Source: an uncultured Paracoccaceae bacterium (GTDB lineage: Bacteria > Pseudomonadota > Alphaproteobacteria > Rhodobacterales > Rhodobacteraceae). From it: a stretch of 10,667 nucleotides of DNA. Made by a program: the position numbers and the translations under genes. Every line of letters starts with the position of its first letter. Positions within the stretch are counted from its first letter, which is position 1. The notes under the pieces were generated by a model that was not told where the DNA came from, did not search any database, and saw only the letters and a program-made list of their open reading frames with translations. Where the stretch lies: the NCBI GenBank assembly GCA_937900975.1, contig CALCPC010000748.1:1-10667 (forward strand). Direction: 5' to 3'. Positions 1 to 7,322 of this stretch are shown piece after piece.

Positions 1-1205
1 TCCTCGATCACGATCCCATCATTGGGCAAGCTGCCAGGCGCCACAGCTTCAACCGTGCCGCGCAGTTTCAGCACCTCCGGCAGAGTGTCGGCCACGGCAC
101 TTATGTCCGCCGCCTCCGTCTCAACCTTCACGGTCATCGCGTCCATCTCGCCGGCCCGGTCGACCACAACCCGCGCGCGCAGCACATCCCGGTGACGTGC
201 GACGAGGGCCGCCACCTGCTCTGGCCGCACAAACATGCCCTTGATCTTTGTTGCCTGATCGGCGCGGCCCATCCATCCCCGGATCCGCATATTGGTCCGT
301 CCACAGGGGCTTTCCCCCGGCAAAACGGCGGACAGATCGCCCGTGGCAAAGCGCAACAGCGGATAGTCGGGGTTCAGCGTTGTCACCACGACCTCCCCCA
401 CCTCACCCGCGGGAACCGGATCCCCGGTGCCGGGGCGCACGATCTCTAGGATTGCGCCCTCATCCACGATCAAACCCTCAAGCGCCTCGCTTTCATACGC
501 GATGTTGCCGAGATCGGCTGTCGCATAGCATTGCCGCGTGATGACGCCCCGCTCAGCATAGGCCGTGCGCAAACTGGGGAACAGCGCGCCGCCCGAAACA
601 AGCGCGCGCGCGATCTTCAGCGGCGTGCCCGTCTCATCGGCCTTGTCGAGGATCACCTTCAGATAGTCCGGCGTTCCGGCATAGGCGGTAACGCCCAGTT
701 GCCGGGCTGCCGTGACCTGAAGCTCGGTTTGCCCAACCCCCGCCGGCACCACCGTGGCGCTGACCGATGCAACCGCGTTTTCGAACATCATGCCCGCAGG
801 CGTCAGATGATAGGAAAAACAGATGAGTACGATGTCCCCCATCCCAACGCCGCTGGCGTGGACATACCGCGCCAGGCGATAGAAATCGCGGCTGTCGCTT
901 CCGGGTTCGAATATGGGGCCCGGCGACATAAAAAGATGGCGAAAATGGTAGGGGCGCCGCGTGGCAAACCCCGCCAACGGATCGTCGGGGGTTTGCGCGG
1001 CCGCAAGATCCGCTTTCCGCAGAACCGGCAGGGCCGCCAAATCGGCCCGACCCTTCACCGCCTCGATATCGATCCCGTCGAGTTGCTGGGCGAGACCCGG
1101 CGCGTGGCCCACCGCAAAGCGCAACGTTTTTCTAAGCTCGGCAAACTGCTCCTCGGTGCGGGCGTCTTCGGATCGCAGTTCCAAGAGGTCGAAATTCGTA
1201 CTCAT
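1..1205 (-). CDS. Phenylacetate-CoA ligase-like (PaaK family) adenylate-forming protein, C-terminus cut by window edge
   Basis: The frame is open without a stop from an ATG at 1205 to the left edge (401 full codons seen; relatives are about 410 aa as I recall, so only a few residues should be missing). AAGGA about 7 nt upstream supports the start. Family members form an acyl-adenylate and then a CoA thioester in the cytoplasm. Visible landmarks: a phosphate-loop region reading SPGPIFEPG (residues 94-102) instead of the usual SSGTTG-type loop, YATADLG (227-233), ATGDL (287-291), and a hinge/C-terminal domain starting near GWMGRADQATKIKG (310-323). The C-terminal motif SLPNDGIVIE (392-401) has Ile where I would expect Lys, but that rests on memory. 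It is last in the transporter cluster, 151 nt after livF, so it probably activates the imported acid. The family call is firm; the substrate and actual ligase activity are unknown. Confidence 0.85.
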   Translation of the reverse strand, partial: MSTNFDLLELRSEDARTEEQFAELRKTLRFAVGHAPGLAQQLDGIDIEAVKGRADLAALPVLRKADLAAAQTPDDPLAGFATRRPYHFRHLFMSPGPIFEPGSDSRDFYRLARYVHASGVGMGDIVLICFSYHLTPAGMMFENAVASVSATVVPAGVGQTELQVTAARQLGVTAYAGTPDYLKVILDKADETGTPLKIARALVSGGALFPSLRTAYAERGVITRQCYATADLGNIAYESEALEGLIVDEGAILEIVRPGTGDPVPAGEVGEVVVTTLNPDYPLLRFATGDLSAVLPGESPCGRTNMRIRGWMGRADQATKIKGMFVRPEQVAALVARHRDVLRARVVVDRAGEMDAMTVKVETEAADISAVADTLPEVLKLRGTVEAVAPGSLPNDGIVIE

Positions 1206-1265
1206 GCCGTGTCCTTAGTGCGTTTGGCCGGCGAGCTAAAGCATCGAAACACCATCGACTTTAAT

Positions 1266-1316
1266 CGCCGCCGCCACTCATACCCCATCGGTGTTGATCC
1301 CCGGCGGGCGGCGGCG
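1266..1316 (-). repeat. 10-bp inverted repeat in the livF-paaK-like intergenic gap
   Basis: CGCCGCCGCC at 1266-1275 and its exact reverse complement at 1307-1316 could form a GC-rich hairpin with a 31-nt loop in the mRNA between the livF stop and the ligase start. No T-run follows on the minus strand, so it is not a standard intrinsic terminator. It could be a processing or stability element, or chance in GC-rich DNA. The rest of this 151-nt gap holds no convincing gene. Confidence 0.3.
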
Positions 1317-1356
1317 GACAGTCCTGAAACCCCAACGATCCCTGTCTTTCACGCCA

Positions 1357-2181
1357 TCAACTGAGCCAGCGCTTGCGCCGCCGATAGCTTCGGACATCGC
1401 GAAAGCTTTTGCGCCCCTCTTCCGACATGCCAAGGTAGAATTCCTTCACATCCGGGTTTTCCCGCAGTTCCGCGGCAGGGCCATCCATCACGATGCGCCC
1501 GGATTCCAGAATGAACCCGTATTGCGCATAGCGCAGCGCAACGTTCGTGTTCTGCTCGGCCAGAAGAAAGCTGACGCCCTCTTTCTGGTTCAGACTTTTG
1601 ACGATCTCAAAGATTTCTTCGACAAGCTGCGGCGCCAGGCCCATCGACGGCTCATCCAGCAATACGGTTTCGGGCCGGCTCATCAGCGCGCGGCCTATGG
1701 CGCACATCTGCTGCTCTCCGCCCGAGGTGTAGCCCGCCTGGCTTTTTCGACGTTCCCGCAGGCGGGGGAAATAGGTGTACACCATCTCCAGATCCGCCTC
1801 GACCGCCGCGCGGCCGTCTCGGCGGGTGTATGCGCCGGTCAGAAGGTTTTCCTCGATGGTCAGATGCTCAAAGCAATGGCGCCCTTCCATCACTTGGATC
1901 ACACCGCGTTTGACCAGATCCGAGGGGTTAAGCTCTCCAATCCGCTCCCCCCGATAAAGGATCGTGCCTTTGGTAATCTCCCCCCGCTCAGATTTCAGGA
2001 GGTTTGAGATGGCTTTCAGCGTTGTGGTCTAGCCCGCGCCGTTGCCGCCAAGAAGGGCCGTGATGCCGCCCTTGGGAACGGTCAGGCTGACGCCCTTTAG
2101 AACCAGGATGACGTGGTTGTAGATCACCTCGATGTTGTTGACCTCTAACAGAGTTTCTTCTGTCGGCGTTTGGTCCAGCAT
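1357..2181 (-). pseudogene. livF: HAAT-family ABC transporter ATP-binding protein LivF, interrupted by amber codon at the Walker A lysine
   Basis: One reading frame of 275 codons encodes a complete LivF-type ATPase except for TAG at 2029-2031 (codon 51). The Walker A motif reads GGNGAG-stop-TT, so the stop replaces the nucleotide-binding Lys; AAG to TAG is one base change. Downstream, still in frame, are the signature TSGGEQQ (152-158), Walker B LLDEP (D176, E177), the LivF-type AEQN switch loop, and a basic C-terminal tail SYRRRKRWLS that I associate with this HAAT subfamily. ATG 2181 is chosen because the protein aligns from there and a purine-rich AAAAAGGGGG precedes it. As read, translation gives a 50-aa fragment, and any internal restart (for example GTG at 1902) would lack Walker A. 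The gene would normally supply the second ATPase next to LivG. It lies downstream of a strong hairpin. Confidence 0.85.
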
Positions 2182-2200
2182 CGGGGCCCCCTTTTTCTTG

Positions 2201-2237
2201 AAAAGCCCGTGCCGGCGGCTTTGCCGGCACGGGCCTT
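2201..2237 (-). terminator. Strong intercistronic hairpin after the binding-protein gene
   Basis: On the minus strand, a perfect 12-bp GC-rich stem (2223-2234 pairing with 2205-2216, six-base loop), extendable by one G-U and two A-U pairs, starts 3 nt after the binding-protein stop and ends in TTTT. It sits just before the livF ribosome-binding region. It could be an intrinsic terminator or attenuator, or a 3' stabilising hairpin that keeps binding-protein mRNA more abundant than livF mRNA, as is common for ABC binding-protein genes. The T-run is short, so termination may be partial. Confidence 0.7.
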
Positions 2238-2240
2238 GGG

Positions 2241-3380
2241 TCAACAGCCGCGCGGCTCGATCCCTGCTTCGGCGGCATAGGCCTCACTGTCGGCCGTGAT
2301 CAGGGGTTGGATAACCTCCATGTCGGAGGCATAGAAATCCGTGATCAAGCTCCAGCTTTCGGCCGACGCGTCCCATTGCTGCACGGCGCCGAGGCCGGGG
2401 CCGCCATGGTTGTCGCAGCTTACGCTGAAGGAGGGGCCGAAATTCGGCATGCCAAGCTCACCCATCCGCGCCTCGGTGATTTCAAGCGCTTCCATCCCGT
2501 CGCGCATCATCGCAGCGGTGATCTCGCCCACGCCATGGATCCCCTGCGCCGTGCGGGCCGCTTCGGCGGCGAGCATTGCGGCATAGAGCCCACGGTTGTA
2601 AAGCACGGTGCCCAGCTGATCGCCCGCGCCGGCGGCAAGGCCCTTGTCGACAACATGTGTCTTCAGATCGTCGTAAATCGGAAAATCTGCGCCGACATTG
2701 TGCATGTTAAGCGACTTGTATCCGTCTGCCCCAGCGCCCGCGGGCAGCACGTCGTTTTCCGAACCCGACCACCACACGCCGATAAAGTTCTCCATCGGAA
2801 AGCGGATGTTGGCGGCCGACAGCTCTTCCAGCGTCCGGATCGGCTCTTTGCCGTAGGCGGAGTTGTGATAGACCAGTGCGACGCGCTTGCCCGCCACGTC
2901 GCCGCCGTTCTCGTCAAGGATGTGGTTGATCGCATGGCTCGCGCCATTCCAGTAGTTGGCGGGATAGTTGAACACCCACTCAAAAACCGAGCCATTGGCA
3001 GCGGAGGTCCGGCCATAGCCCATGGTGTGAAGCGGGATCCCATCGGCCGAGGCTTTGGGGATCAGCTGATAGGTGATGCCTGTGGACAGCGGTTGGTAGA
3101 CCAGCGCGCCCTCGCCCTTCGTGCTTTCGTAGCATTCAACGCCTTTTTCGGTGTTGTAAGCGGTCTCACACTCCAAAACCCGCGCTGCGACACCGCCGAT
3201 GCCGCCATCCCGCTCGTTCAGCAGCGTGAAGTAATCGGCATAACCGTCGGCGAACGGGATGCCACCGGCGGCATAAGGCCCGGTGCGGTAGCTCAACGAT
3301 GGGAAGACAAGGTCGGCGAGCACGGGCGTCGCGCCCAGCAGCCCCGCAACCGTTGCGGCGGCCAAGGTGTTCAGTCTCAT
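2241..3380 (-). CDS. HAAT-family ABC transporter periplasmic substrate-binding protein, probably with an internal in-frame deletion
   Basis: This 379-aa protein is of the Peripla_BP_6 (leucine-binding protein-like) type. ATG 3380 has GGAGGAT at a good distance and opens a signal peptide: a short basic start, a hydrophobic stretch to about residue 20, and likely cleavage after VLA (22). Conserved-looking blocks include SLSYRTGPYA (28-37), YGRTSAANG (122-130), YHNSAYGKEP (171-180), GVWWSGSEND (201-210) and CDNHGGPG (322-329). It would bind the solute in the periplasm and deliver it to LivHM. At residues 184-192 the segment EELS runs directly into AANIRFP. From memory, relatives carry about 45-50 residues here, including an HPG.EQ..WLQIR stretch and a WGWGVMN motif, and are about 430 aa long. 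The loss removes part of the second lobe, so ligand binding is doubtful although the frame is intact. It lies 121 nt after livM. Confidence 0.85.
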   Translation of the reverse strand: MRLNTLAAATVAGLLGATPVLADLVFPSLSYRTGPYAAGGIPFADGYADYFTLLNERDGGIGGVAARVLECETAYNTEKGVECYESTKGEGALVYQPLSTGITYQLIPKASADGIPLHTMGYGRTSAANGSVFEWVFNYPANYWNGASHAINHILDENGGDVAGKRVALVYHNSAYGKEPIRTLEELSAANIRFPMENFIGVWWSGSENDVLPAGAGADGYKSLNMHNVGADFPIYDDLKTHVVDKGLAAGAGDQLGTVLYNRGLYAAMLAAEAARTAQGIHGVGEITAAMMRDGMEALEITEARMGELGMPNFGPSFSVSCDNHGGPGLGAVQQWDASAESWSLITDFYASDMEVIQPLITADSEAYAAEAGIEPRGC

Positions 3381-3386
3381 GGGTCG

Positions 3387-3393
3387 ATCCTCC
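3387..3393 (-). promoter_or_regulatory. Ribosome-binding site of the binding-protein gene
   Basis: GGAGGAT on the minus strand, ending 6 nt before ATG 3380, selects this start over in-frame upstream codons that would add about 62 non-homologous residues ahead of the signal peptide. Confidence 0.7.
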
Positions 3394-3476
3394 AGTTGGG
3401 TTATCCGCCCCTCTCCCGGGGGCGCATCGCACGCTAGCCTAACGCCCACGCGCGGGGTTTGAAGCGTTTTGTCGTC

Positions 3477-3498
3477 GCGGCGCCCAGATAAGCGCCGC
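3477..3498 (-). repeat. Small hairpin just after the livM stop
   Basis: GCGGCGC/GCGCCGC (3492-3498 with 3477-3483, 8-nt loop) lies 3 nt downstream of the livM stop on the minus strand. It lacks a T-run, so termination is unlikely; an mRNA-processing role between livM and the binding-protein gene is possible. The remainder of the 121-nt gap shows only the binding-protein ribosome-binding site. Confidence 0.3.
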
Positions 3499-3501
3499 CG
3501 G

Positions 3502-4578
3502 TCAGTGCGGGAACGGCCAGAGCCGCAGTTTTTCCTTTGCCGTGCGCCATAGCGCCGCCAGGCCATGCGGCTCTACAATCAAAAAGAAGATGATCAACGC
3601 GCCCAGGATCACAAACTCAAAATGCGCGGCGATATCCGTGGGCCAGCCCAGCGCGCCGACCATCACGTTCTTTAGAAAGACCGGCAGCAGCACGATAAAG
3701 GCAGCTCCCGCAAAAGAACCGAAGATCGACCCGAGCCCGCCGATGATGATCATAAACAGCGCCAGGAAAGACTTGTTGATCCCAAACGCTTCGCCCACTT
3801 CGACAGCGCCAAGATAAACCGTGAAGAAGAGCGCGCCACCGACCCCGACAAAAAAGGACGACACAGCAAACGCCGACAGTTTGGCCCGCAGGGGATCCAC
3901 CCCGATAATCTCGGCCGCGATGTCCATGTCACGGATCGCCATCCAAGACCGGCCCAGCCGCCCCCGCGTCAGGTTGCGCGCAAGCCAGGCCATGGCAAAG
4001 ACAATCACCAGGCAGAACAGATATTTCGCCTCGGCCGAGGCCATGGGGCCGGTGATCTCGAACCCGAACATCGACCGTTCCGGCGCGCTGATCTGGCCCG
4101 TGGCAGAGTTGTTGTAGAACCACGGCACCCGGTTGAAAAGCCAGACCAGAAAGAACTGTGCCGCCAGCGTCGCGACGGCGAGGTAAAAGCCCTTGATGCG
4201 CAGGGACGGCAATCCAAACAGAACCCCCACCGCCGCCGTCACCCCGCCCGAAAGCAGCACGACGATCAGGATGTTCAGATCCGGCGCCGCTGTCATGATC
4301 TTGTAGGCCGCATAGGCACCCACCGCCATAAAACCGCCGGTCCCCAGGCTCACCTGTCCGCAATACCCGGTCAGGATGTTAAGCCCAATCGCGACAATCG
4401 ACCAAATCAGGAACGGCACCAGCACGGCCGAGGCGAAATAGTCGTTGATCGTCAGGGGGATAACAAGAAACGCGATGGCCAAGACGCCGTAATAGCGCCA
4501 CCTGTCGAACGCAATCGGAAAGGTCGCGGCATCCGCCGCATAGGCGGTCTTGAACTCCCCGGCTTCACGGTAAAGCAT
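3502..4578 (-). CDS. livM: HAAT-family ABC transporter permease LivM
   Basis: This intact 358-aa inner-membrane permease is one half of the transport channel and pairs with LivH. After a hydrophilic N-terminus of about 28 residues there are roughly 8-10 hydrophobic segments (for example 31-45, 51-68, 101-121, 186-201, 236-255, 271-302, 322-336). The cytoplasmic ATPase-coupling loop has the LivM-type sequence GRLGRSWMAIRD (206-217) followed by AAEIIGVDPLRAK (221-233). NILTGYCGQVSLG (67-79) is the typical early LivM motif. ATG 4578 is preceded by a near-consensus AAGGAGGA, and it overlaps the last 14 nt of the upstream 134-aa gene, indicating translational coupling. I see no missing segment. 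The LivM family call is secure; the substrate is not known. Confidence 0.93.
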   Translation of the reverse strand: MLYREAGEFKTAYAADAATFPIAFDRWRYYGVLAIAFLVIPLTINDYFASAVLVPFLIWSIVAIGLNILTGYCGQVSLGTGGFMAVGAYAAYKIMTAAPDLNILIVVLLSGGVTAAVGVLFGLPSLRIKGFYLAVATLAAQFFLVWLFNRVPWFYNNSATGQISAPERSMFGFEITGPMASAEAKYLFCLVIVFAMAWLARNLTRGRLGRSWMAIRDMDIAAEIIGVDPLRAKLSAFAVSSFFVGVGGALFFTVYLGAVEVGEAFGINKSFLALFMIIIGGLGSIFGSFAGAAFIVLLPVFLKNVMVGALGWPTDIAAHFEFVILGALIIFFLIVEPHGLAALWRTAKEKLRLWPFPH

Positions 4579-4969
4579 CCGTGTCCTCCTTGCTGCCATC
4601 GGGCATATCGAAAGGCTCCAACAATTCGGGCGCGCGCCGCGCGACCAAAATAGCACCCGCGGCCAGCGCCGGCAGGGCCATGATCCCAAACGTGGGCACG
4701 CCGACAACCAGGATCAGCACGACACCGCCCCAAACCGCAATCGGGTCCGCCGCCTGATGCTGCGGATCCATCAGCGGCAACAGCGCCCGCAAGGCCGAAT
4801 AGGCAACCGGGACAAGCAAAATCAGGGTCAGCGCCATCACGGCAACCATCCCGATAAACCCAAGCAGCCCAGCGCCCCATCCCAACACATACGCAAGCAA
4901 GGCCGAGATCACCGGAATCCGGGGGGCGAGCGTCTCGTCATCCCTAAAAAATCGGTCGAGCCAGACCAT
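4565..4969 (-). CDS. Small four-helix membrane protein between livH and livM, function unknown
   Basis: This is a 134-aa protein with about four hydrophobic segments (roughly 20-34, 36-58, 78-93, 94-108) and a charged, acidic C-terminal tail containing EPFDMPDGSKED. ATG 4969 is preceded by GGAGG, and only 15 nt separate it from the livH stop. Its own end overlaps the livM start by 14 nt. That tight embedding argues for a role with the permeases (assembly, stability or coupling) rather than an unrelated gene. I do not recognise a named family. No catalytic motif is visible, and it is not a third permease, since there is no ATPase-coupling loop. It is open and unbroken, with base composition like its neighbours. 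Confidence 0.75.
   Translation of the reverse strand: MVWLDRFFRDDETLAPRIPVISALLAYVLGWGAGLLGFIGMVAVMALTLILLVPVAYSALRALLPLMDPQHQAADPIAVWGGVVLILVVGVPTFGIMALPALAAGAILVARRAPELLEPFDMPDGSKEDTDALP
4584..4591 (-). promoter_or_regulatory. Strong ribosome-binding site of livM inside the upstream gene
   Basis: AAGGAGGA on the minus strand, 5 nt before ATG 4578, lies within the last codons of the 134-aa gene. It fixes the livM start and implies coupled translation of the two membrane proteins. Confidence 0.75.
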
Positions 4970-4984
4970 CGGCGGCCTCCTCCC

Positions 4985-5983
4985 TCACACGCGCTCGATG
5001 ATCTTTTCGCCGAACAGCCCCTGCGGCCGGAAAACCAGGAAAAGCAAAGCCAAGACATACGCAAACCAATTCTCCGTCGCGCCACCGATCATCGGCCCGA
5101 TGGCGAATTCGAAAACCTTCTCACCGACGCCGATGATCAATCCACCCACAATCGCCCCGGGGATGGAGGTAAATCCGCCCAGCATCAAGACCGGCAGCGC
5201 CTTCAGCGCGATCAGGCTTAGCGAGAATTGCACCCCCAGCTTGGACCCCCACATGATCCCCGCCACCAGCGCGACAAAACCCGCAATCGACCAGACGATC
5301 ACCCATATCGTGCGCAAGCTGATGCCAACCGACAGCGCTGCCTGATGGTCGTCAGCCACCGCCCGCAAGGCCCGGCCGGTTTTGGTGTATTGCGAAAACA
5401 GCATCAGCGAGACCACCAAAAGCACAGCGATCACCGTCGCCCAAACGTCCAGCAGGTCGATATACATCCCGAAATAGCGCTCACCCTCGGCCGCCCAGCC
5501 AATCGTCGCCTCCTCCAGCCAAAAAGAACCGCCCGAGGGGATGCCGATGTCCAGCTTCTTGATCTCCGACCCCCACATCAGATCGCCAAATCCCTCCATG
5601 AAATAGGCAAGCCCGATGGTCGCCATGAACAGGATGATCGGCTCCTGGTTGACCAGATGTTTCAGGATCAAACGCTCGACCAAAAAAGCGAACAGGATCA
5701 TCACCCCGACCGTGACAAGCAAGGCCAGCAGCGTCGGCATCGACCACCAATGATGCACGTCAAGCCCGGTGACGGCCTTGATCAAATGCGCGAACGGCAC
5801 TTGCCCCTGTTGCAGCCCGACCAGTGTAAGCGCCGCGAAAAGCGCCATAACCCCTTGCGCATAATTGAAAATGCCCGACGCTTTAAAGATCAGAACAAAG
5901 CCAAGCGCGACCAGCGCATACATCACCCCGGCCATCAGACCGTTTAAAATGACCTCGATCAGATTGAGAAAATCAGCACTCAT
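4985..5983 (-). CDS. livH: HAAT-family ABC transporter permease LivH
   Basis: This intact 332-aa inner-membrane permease heterodimerises with LivM. The N-terminal LivH signature is clear: LNGLMAGVMYALVALGF (13-29) and FNYAQGVMALFAA (39-51). Hydrophobic segments follow near 83-105, 114-130, 180-197, 223-247, 258-290 and 305-319. The cytoplasmic coupling loop lies around TKTGRALRAVADDHQAALSVG (200-220), and the C-terminus FRPQGLFGEK (318-327) is typical. ATG 5983 is preceded by AGGAAGGG. The livG stop lies 44 nt upstream and the 134-aa gene begins 15 nt downstream, so all are presumably one transcript. No truncation or frame disruption is seen. Confidence 0.93.
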   Translation of the reverse strand: MSADFLNLIEVILNGLMAGVMYALVALGFVLIFKASGIFNYAQGVMALFAALTLVGLQQGQVPFAHLIKAVTGLDVHHWWSMPTLLALLVTVGVMILFAFLVERLILKHLVNQEPIILFMATIGLAYFMEGFGDLMWGSEIKKLDIGIPSGGSFWLEEATIGWAAEGERYFGMYIDLLDVWATVIAVLLVVSLMLFSQYTKTGRALRAVADDHQAALSVGISLRTIWVIVWSIAGFVALVAGIMWGSKLGVQFSLSLIALKALPVLMLGGFTSIPGAIVGGLIIGVGEKVFEFAIGPMIGGATENWFAYVLALLFLVFRPQGLFGEKIIERV

Positions 5984-6027
5984 CGCCCGGCCCTTCCTGT
6001 TCCGACTTGCGACGCCCCGAACAGCCG

Positions 6028-6855
6028 TCAGTCATGCGGCACCCCCAAATAGGCGTCGATCACAGCCTGGTCGTTGCGCACATCCGCCGGCGTGCCGTCG
6101 CCGATCTTCTGGCCGTAATCCAACACCACAACCCGGTCTGACAGGTCCATGACCACGCCCATATCGTGCTCGATCAGCGCAATCGTCGTCCCAAACTCGT
6201 CGTTGACGTCGAGGATGAAGCGGCTCATGTCCTCCTTCTCCTCGACATTCATGCCCGCCATCGGCTCATCGAGAAGCAGAAGCTTCGGCTCGGCGGCCAG
6301 CGCCCGACCAAGTTCGACGCGCTTCTGCATCCCGTAAGGCAGGCGTCCGACCGGCGTTTTCCGGATCGGCTGGATCTCCAGAAAATCGATGATCCGCTCG
6401 ACGATCTCGCGGTTGGCGGTCTCTTCCCGCTCCGCCGGTCCGGCCCAAACGGCCTGCTGCCACCAGGGCGCCCGCATCTTGGTGAAGCGCCCGGTCATGA
6501 TGTTGTCCAGCGTCGTCATGCCCTTGAAAAGCGCGATGTTTTGAAAGGTCCGCGCGATGCCCTGATGCGCGATCTGATGCGGGCGCAGCGCCCGGCGTTT
6601 TTTGCCGCGGACCCAAATCTCGCCGTCCTGCGGGTGATAAAAGCCGTTGATCACGTTCAGCATCGACGATTTGCCAGCCCCGTTGGGCCCGATGATGGCG
6701 CGGATCTCGCCCTCGCGAATATCAAAAGAGATATCCTTGATCGCCGTCACACCCCCGAACCGCAGGGTGATACCCCGCATCTCCATCAGCACCCCGCCGA
6801 TGGTCCGCCCATCCGCCGTCACCGTCTCAGACATCGGACCCTCCATCGACCCCAT
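6028..6855 (-). CDS. livG: HAAT-family ABC transporter ATP-binding protein LivG
   Basis: This intact 275-aa cytoplasmic ATPase has Walker A GPNGAGKSS (56-64), Q-loop Q105, a signature region LPYGMQKR (172-179), Walker B LLLLDEP (192-198) and switch His in EHD (H230). The signature is the LivG-type variant, not the textbook LSGGQ. A region with ALRPHQIAHQGIARTFQN (89-106) is characteristic of LivG. ATG 6855 is preceded by AAGGAG at 6 nt spacing; an alternative in-frame ATG at 6834 with GGAGG before it would start directly at the conserved part. Its ATPase partner, LivF, is broken in this window, so a normal LivG-LivF heterodimer cannot form unless a second copy of LivF exists or LivG works alone. 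Confidence 0.93.
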   Translation of the reverse strand: MGSMEGPMSETVTADGRTIGGVLMEMRGITLRFGGVTAIKDISFDIREGEIRAIIGPNGAGKSSMLNVINGFYHPQDGEIWVRGKKRRALRPHQIAHQGIARTFQNIALFKGMTTLDNIMTGRFTKMRAPWWQQAVWAGPAEREETANREIVERIIDFLEIQPIRKTPVGRLPYGMQKRVELGRALAAEPKLLLLDEPMAGMNVEEKEDMSRFILDVNDEFGTTIALIEHDMGVVMDLSDRVVVLDYGQKIGDGTPADVRNDQAVIDAYLGVPHD

Positions 6856-6861
6856 GAAAGG

Positions 6862-6867
6862 CTCCTT
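6862..6867 (-). promoter_or_regulatory. Ribosome-binding site of livG
   Basis: AAGGAG on the minus strand, 6 nt before ATG 6855, supports the longer livG start. The rest of the 87-nt gap before the upstream gene contains short GATAAG-type direct repeats and G-runs but nothing assignable. Confidence 0.65.
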
Positions 6868-6942
6868 TTTCGCACCGCTTATCGGGCCCCTTATCGGGGA
6901 TGGGGGGCGGGGCGATGCGCCTTGCGCGAGCGCCGAACCCCA

Positions 6943-7287
6943 TCACCCCACCACCCATTGGACCACAGGGCGCAAAACCAGCCCCGCGAACTGCAACCCC
7001 AACAAAATGAAATAGACCCGTGCTGGACCGGGGTCGAACTCCCGATTGTCGTGGTTGTAGCCCATCAGCGCCCACACAATGCCCACCTGCAACCGTTTCG
7101 GCGTCATCCGGTTGTCGTCCATCCACCAGATCCAGCGGAACGCGACATAGCCCGAAAAGTAAAGCGTCACCAATACCGCCAGCGCCAGCGGATTGTACTC
7201 GCCCACGACCAACCAGACCGCGCAGCCAAAGGTCAAAAGCCCAAGCGCGCAACGCTGAACCAACGGGCTTTGCAACAGCGCGCTCAC
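6943..7287 (-). CDS. Small membrane protein between the acyl-CoA synthetase and livG, function unknown
   Basis: This 114-aa protein starts at a GTG (7287). It has three likely membrane segments (about 14-29, 32-55, 91-109), an aromatic stretch FRWIWWMDDNRM (50-61) and a hydrophilic loop MGYNHDNREFDPGP (75-88) with many charged residues. The ribosome-binding site is weak, with AGGAT about 15 nt upstream, and an in-frame stop lies a little further up, so no longer start is available. It sits 83 nt after the synthetase and 87 nt before livG, in the same orientation. I recall small proteins like this accompanying such clusters but cannot name a family. A role in the importer or in anchoring the synthetase at the membrane is inference from position only. 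Confidence 0.65.
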   Translation of the reverse strand: MSALLQSPLVQRCALGLLTFGCAVWLVVGEYNPLALAVLVTLYFSGYVAFRWIWWMDDNRMTPKRLQVGIVWALMGYNHDNREFDPGPARVYFILLGLQFAGLVLRPVVQWVVG

Positions 7288-7322
7288 CGACGCACCGCTT
7301 TCGATCCTGCGCTCATCGTACG

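Noticed and set aside
531..1364. Long plus-strand open frame opposite the PaaK-like gene
   Set aside because: It is the antisense shadow of a clear family member, rich in Arg and without recognisable motifs or a ribosome-binding site.
2029..2031. Pyrrolysine or selenocysteine explanation for the in-frame stops
   Set aside because: Selenocysteine uses TGA, and pyrrolysine enzymes are a few methylamine methyltransferases. The interrupted genes are unrelated to these, and no insertion element is seen.
2307..3437. Plus-strand frame of 376 codons opposite the binding protein
   Set aside because: The minus strand encodes a signal peptide and family blocks with a good start. The plus reading is a by-product of high GC at third codon positions.
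6878..6900. Repeated CTTATCGGG units upstream of livG as an operator
   Set aside because: Only two copies a few bases apart in a GC-rich gap, with no symmetry matching a known regulator.
7316..7316. ATG at 7316 as an upstream start of the 114-aa protein
   Set aside because: It is in a different frame and stops after ten codons, so GTG 7287 remains the best start.
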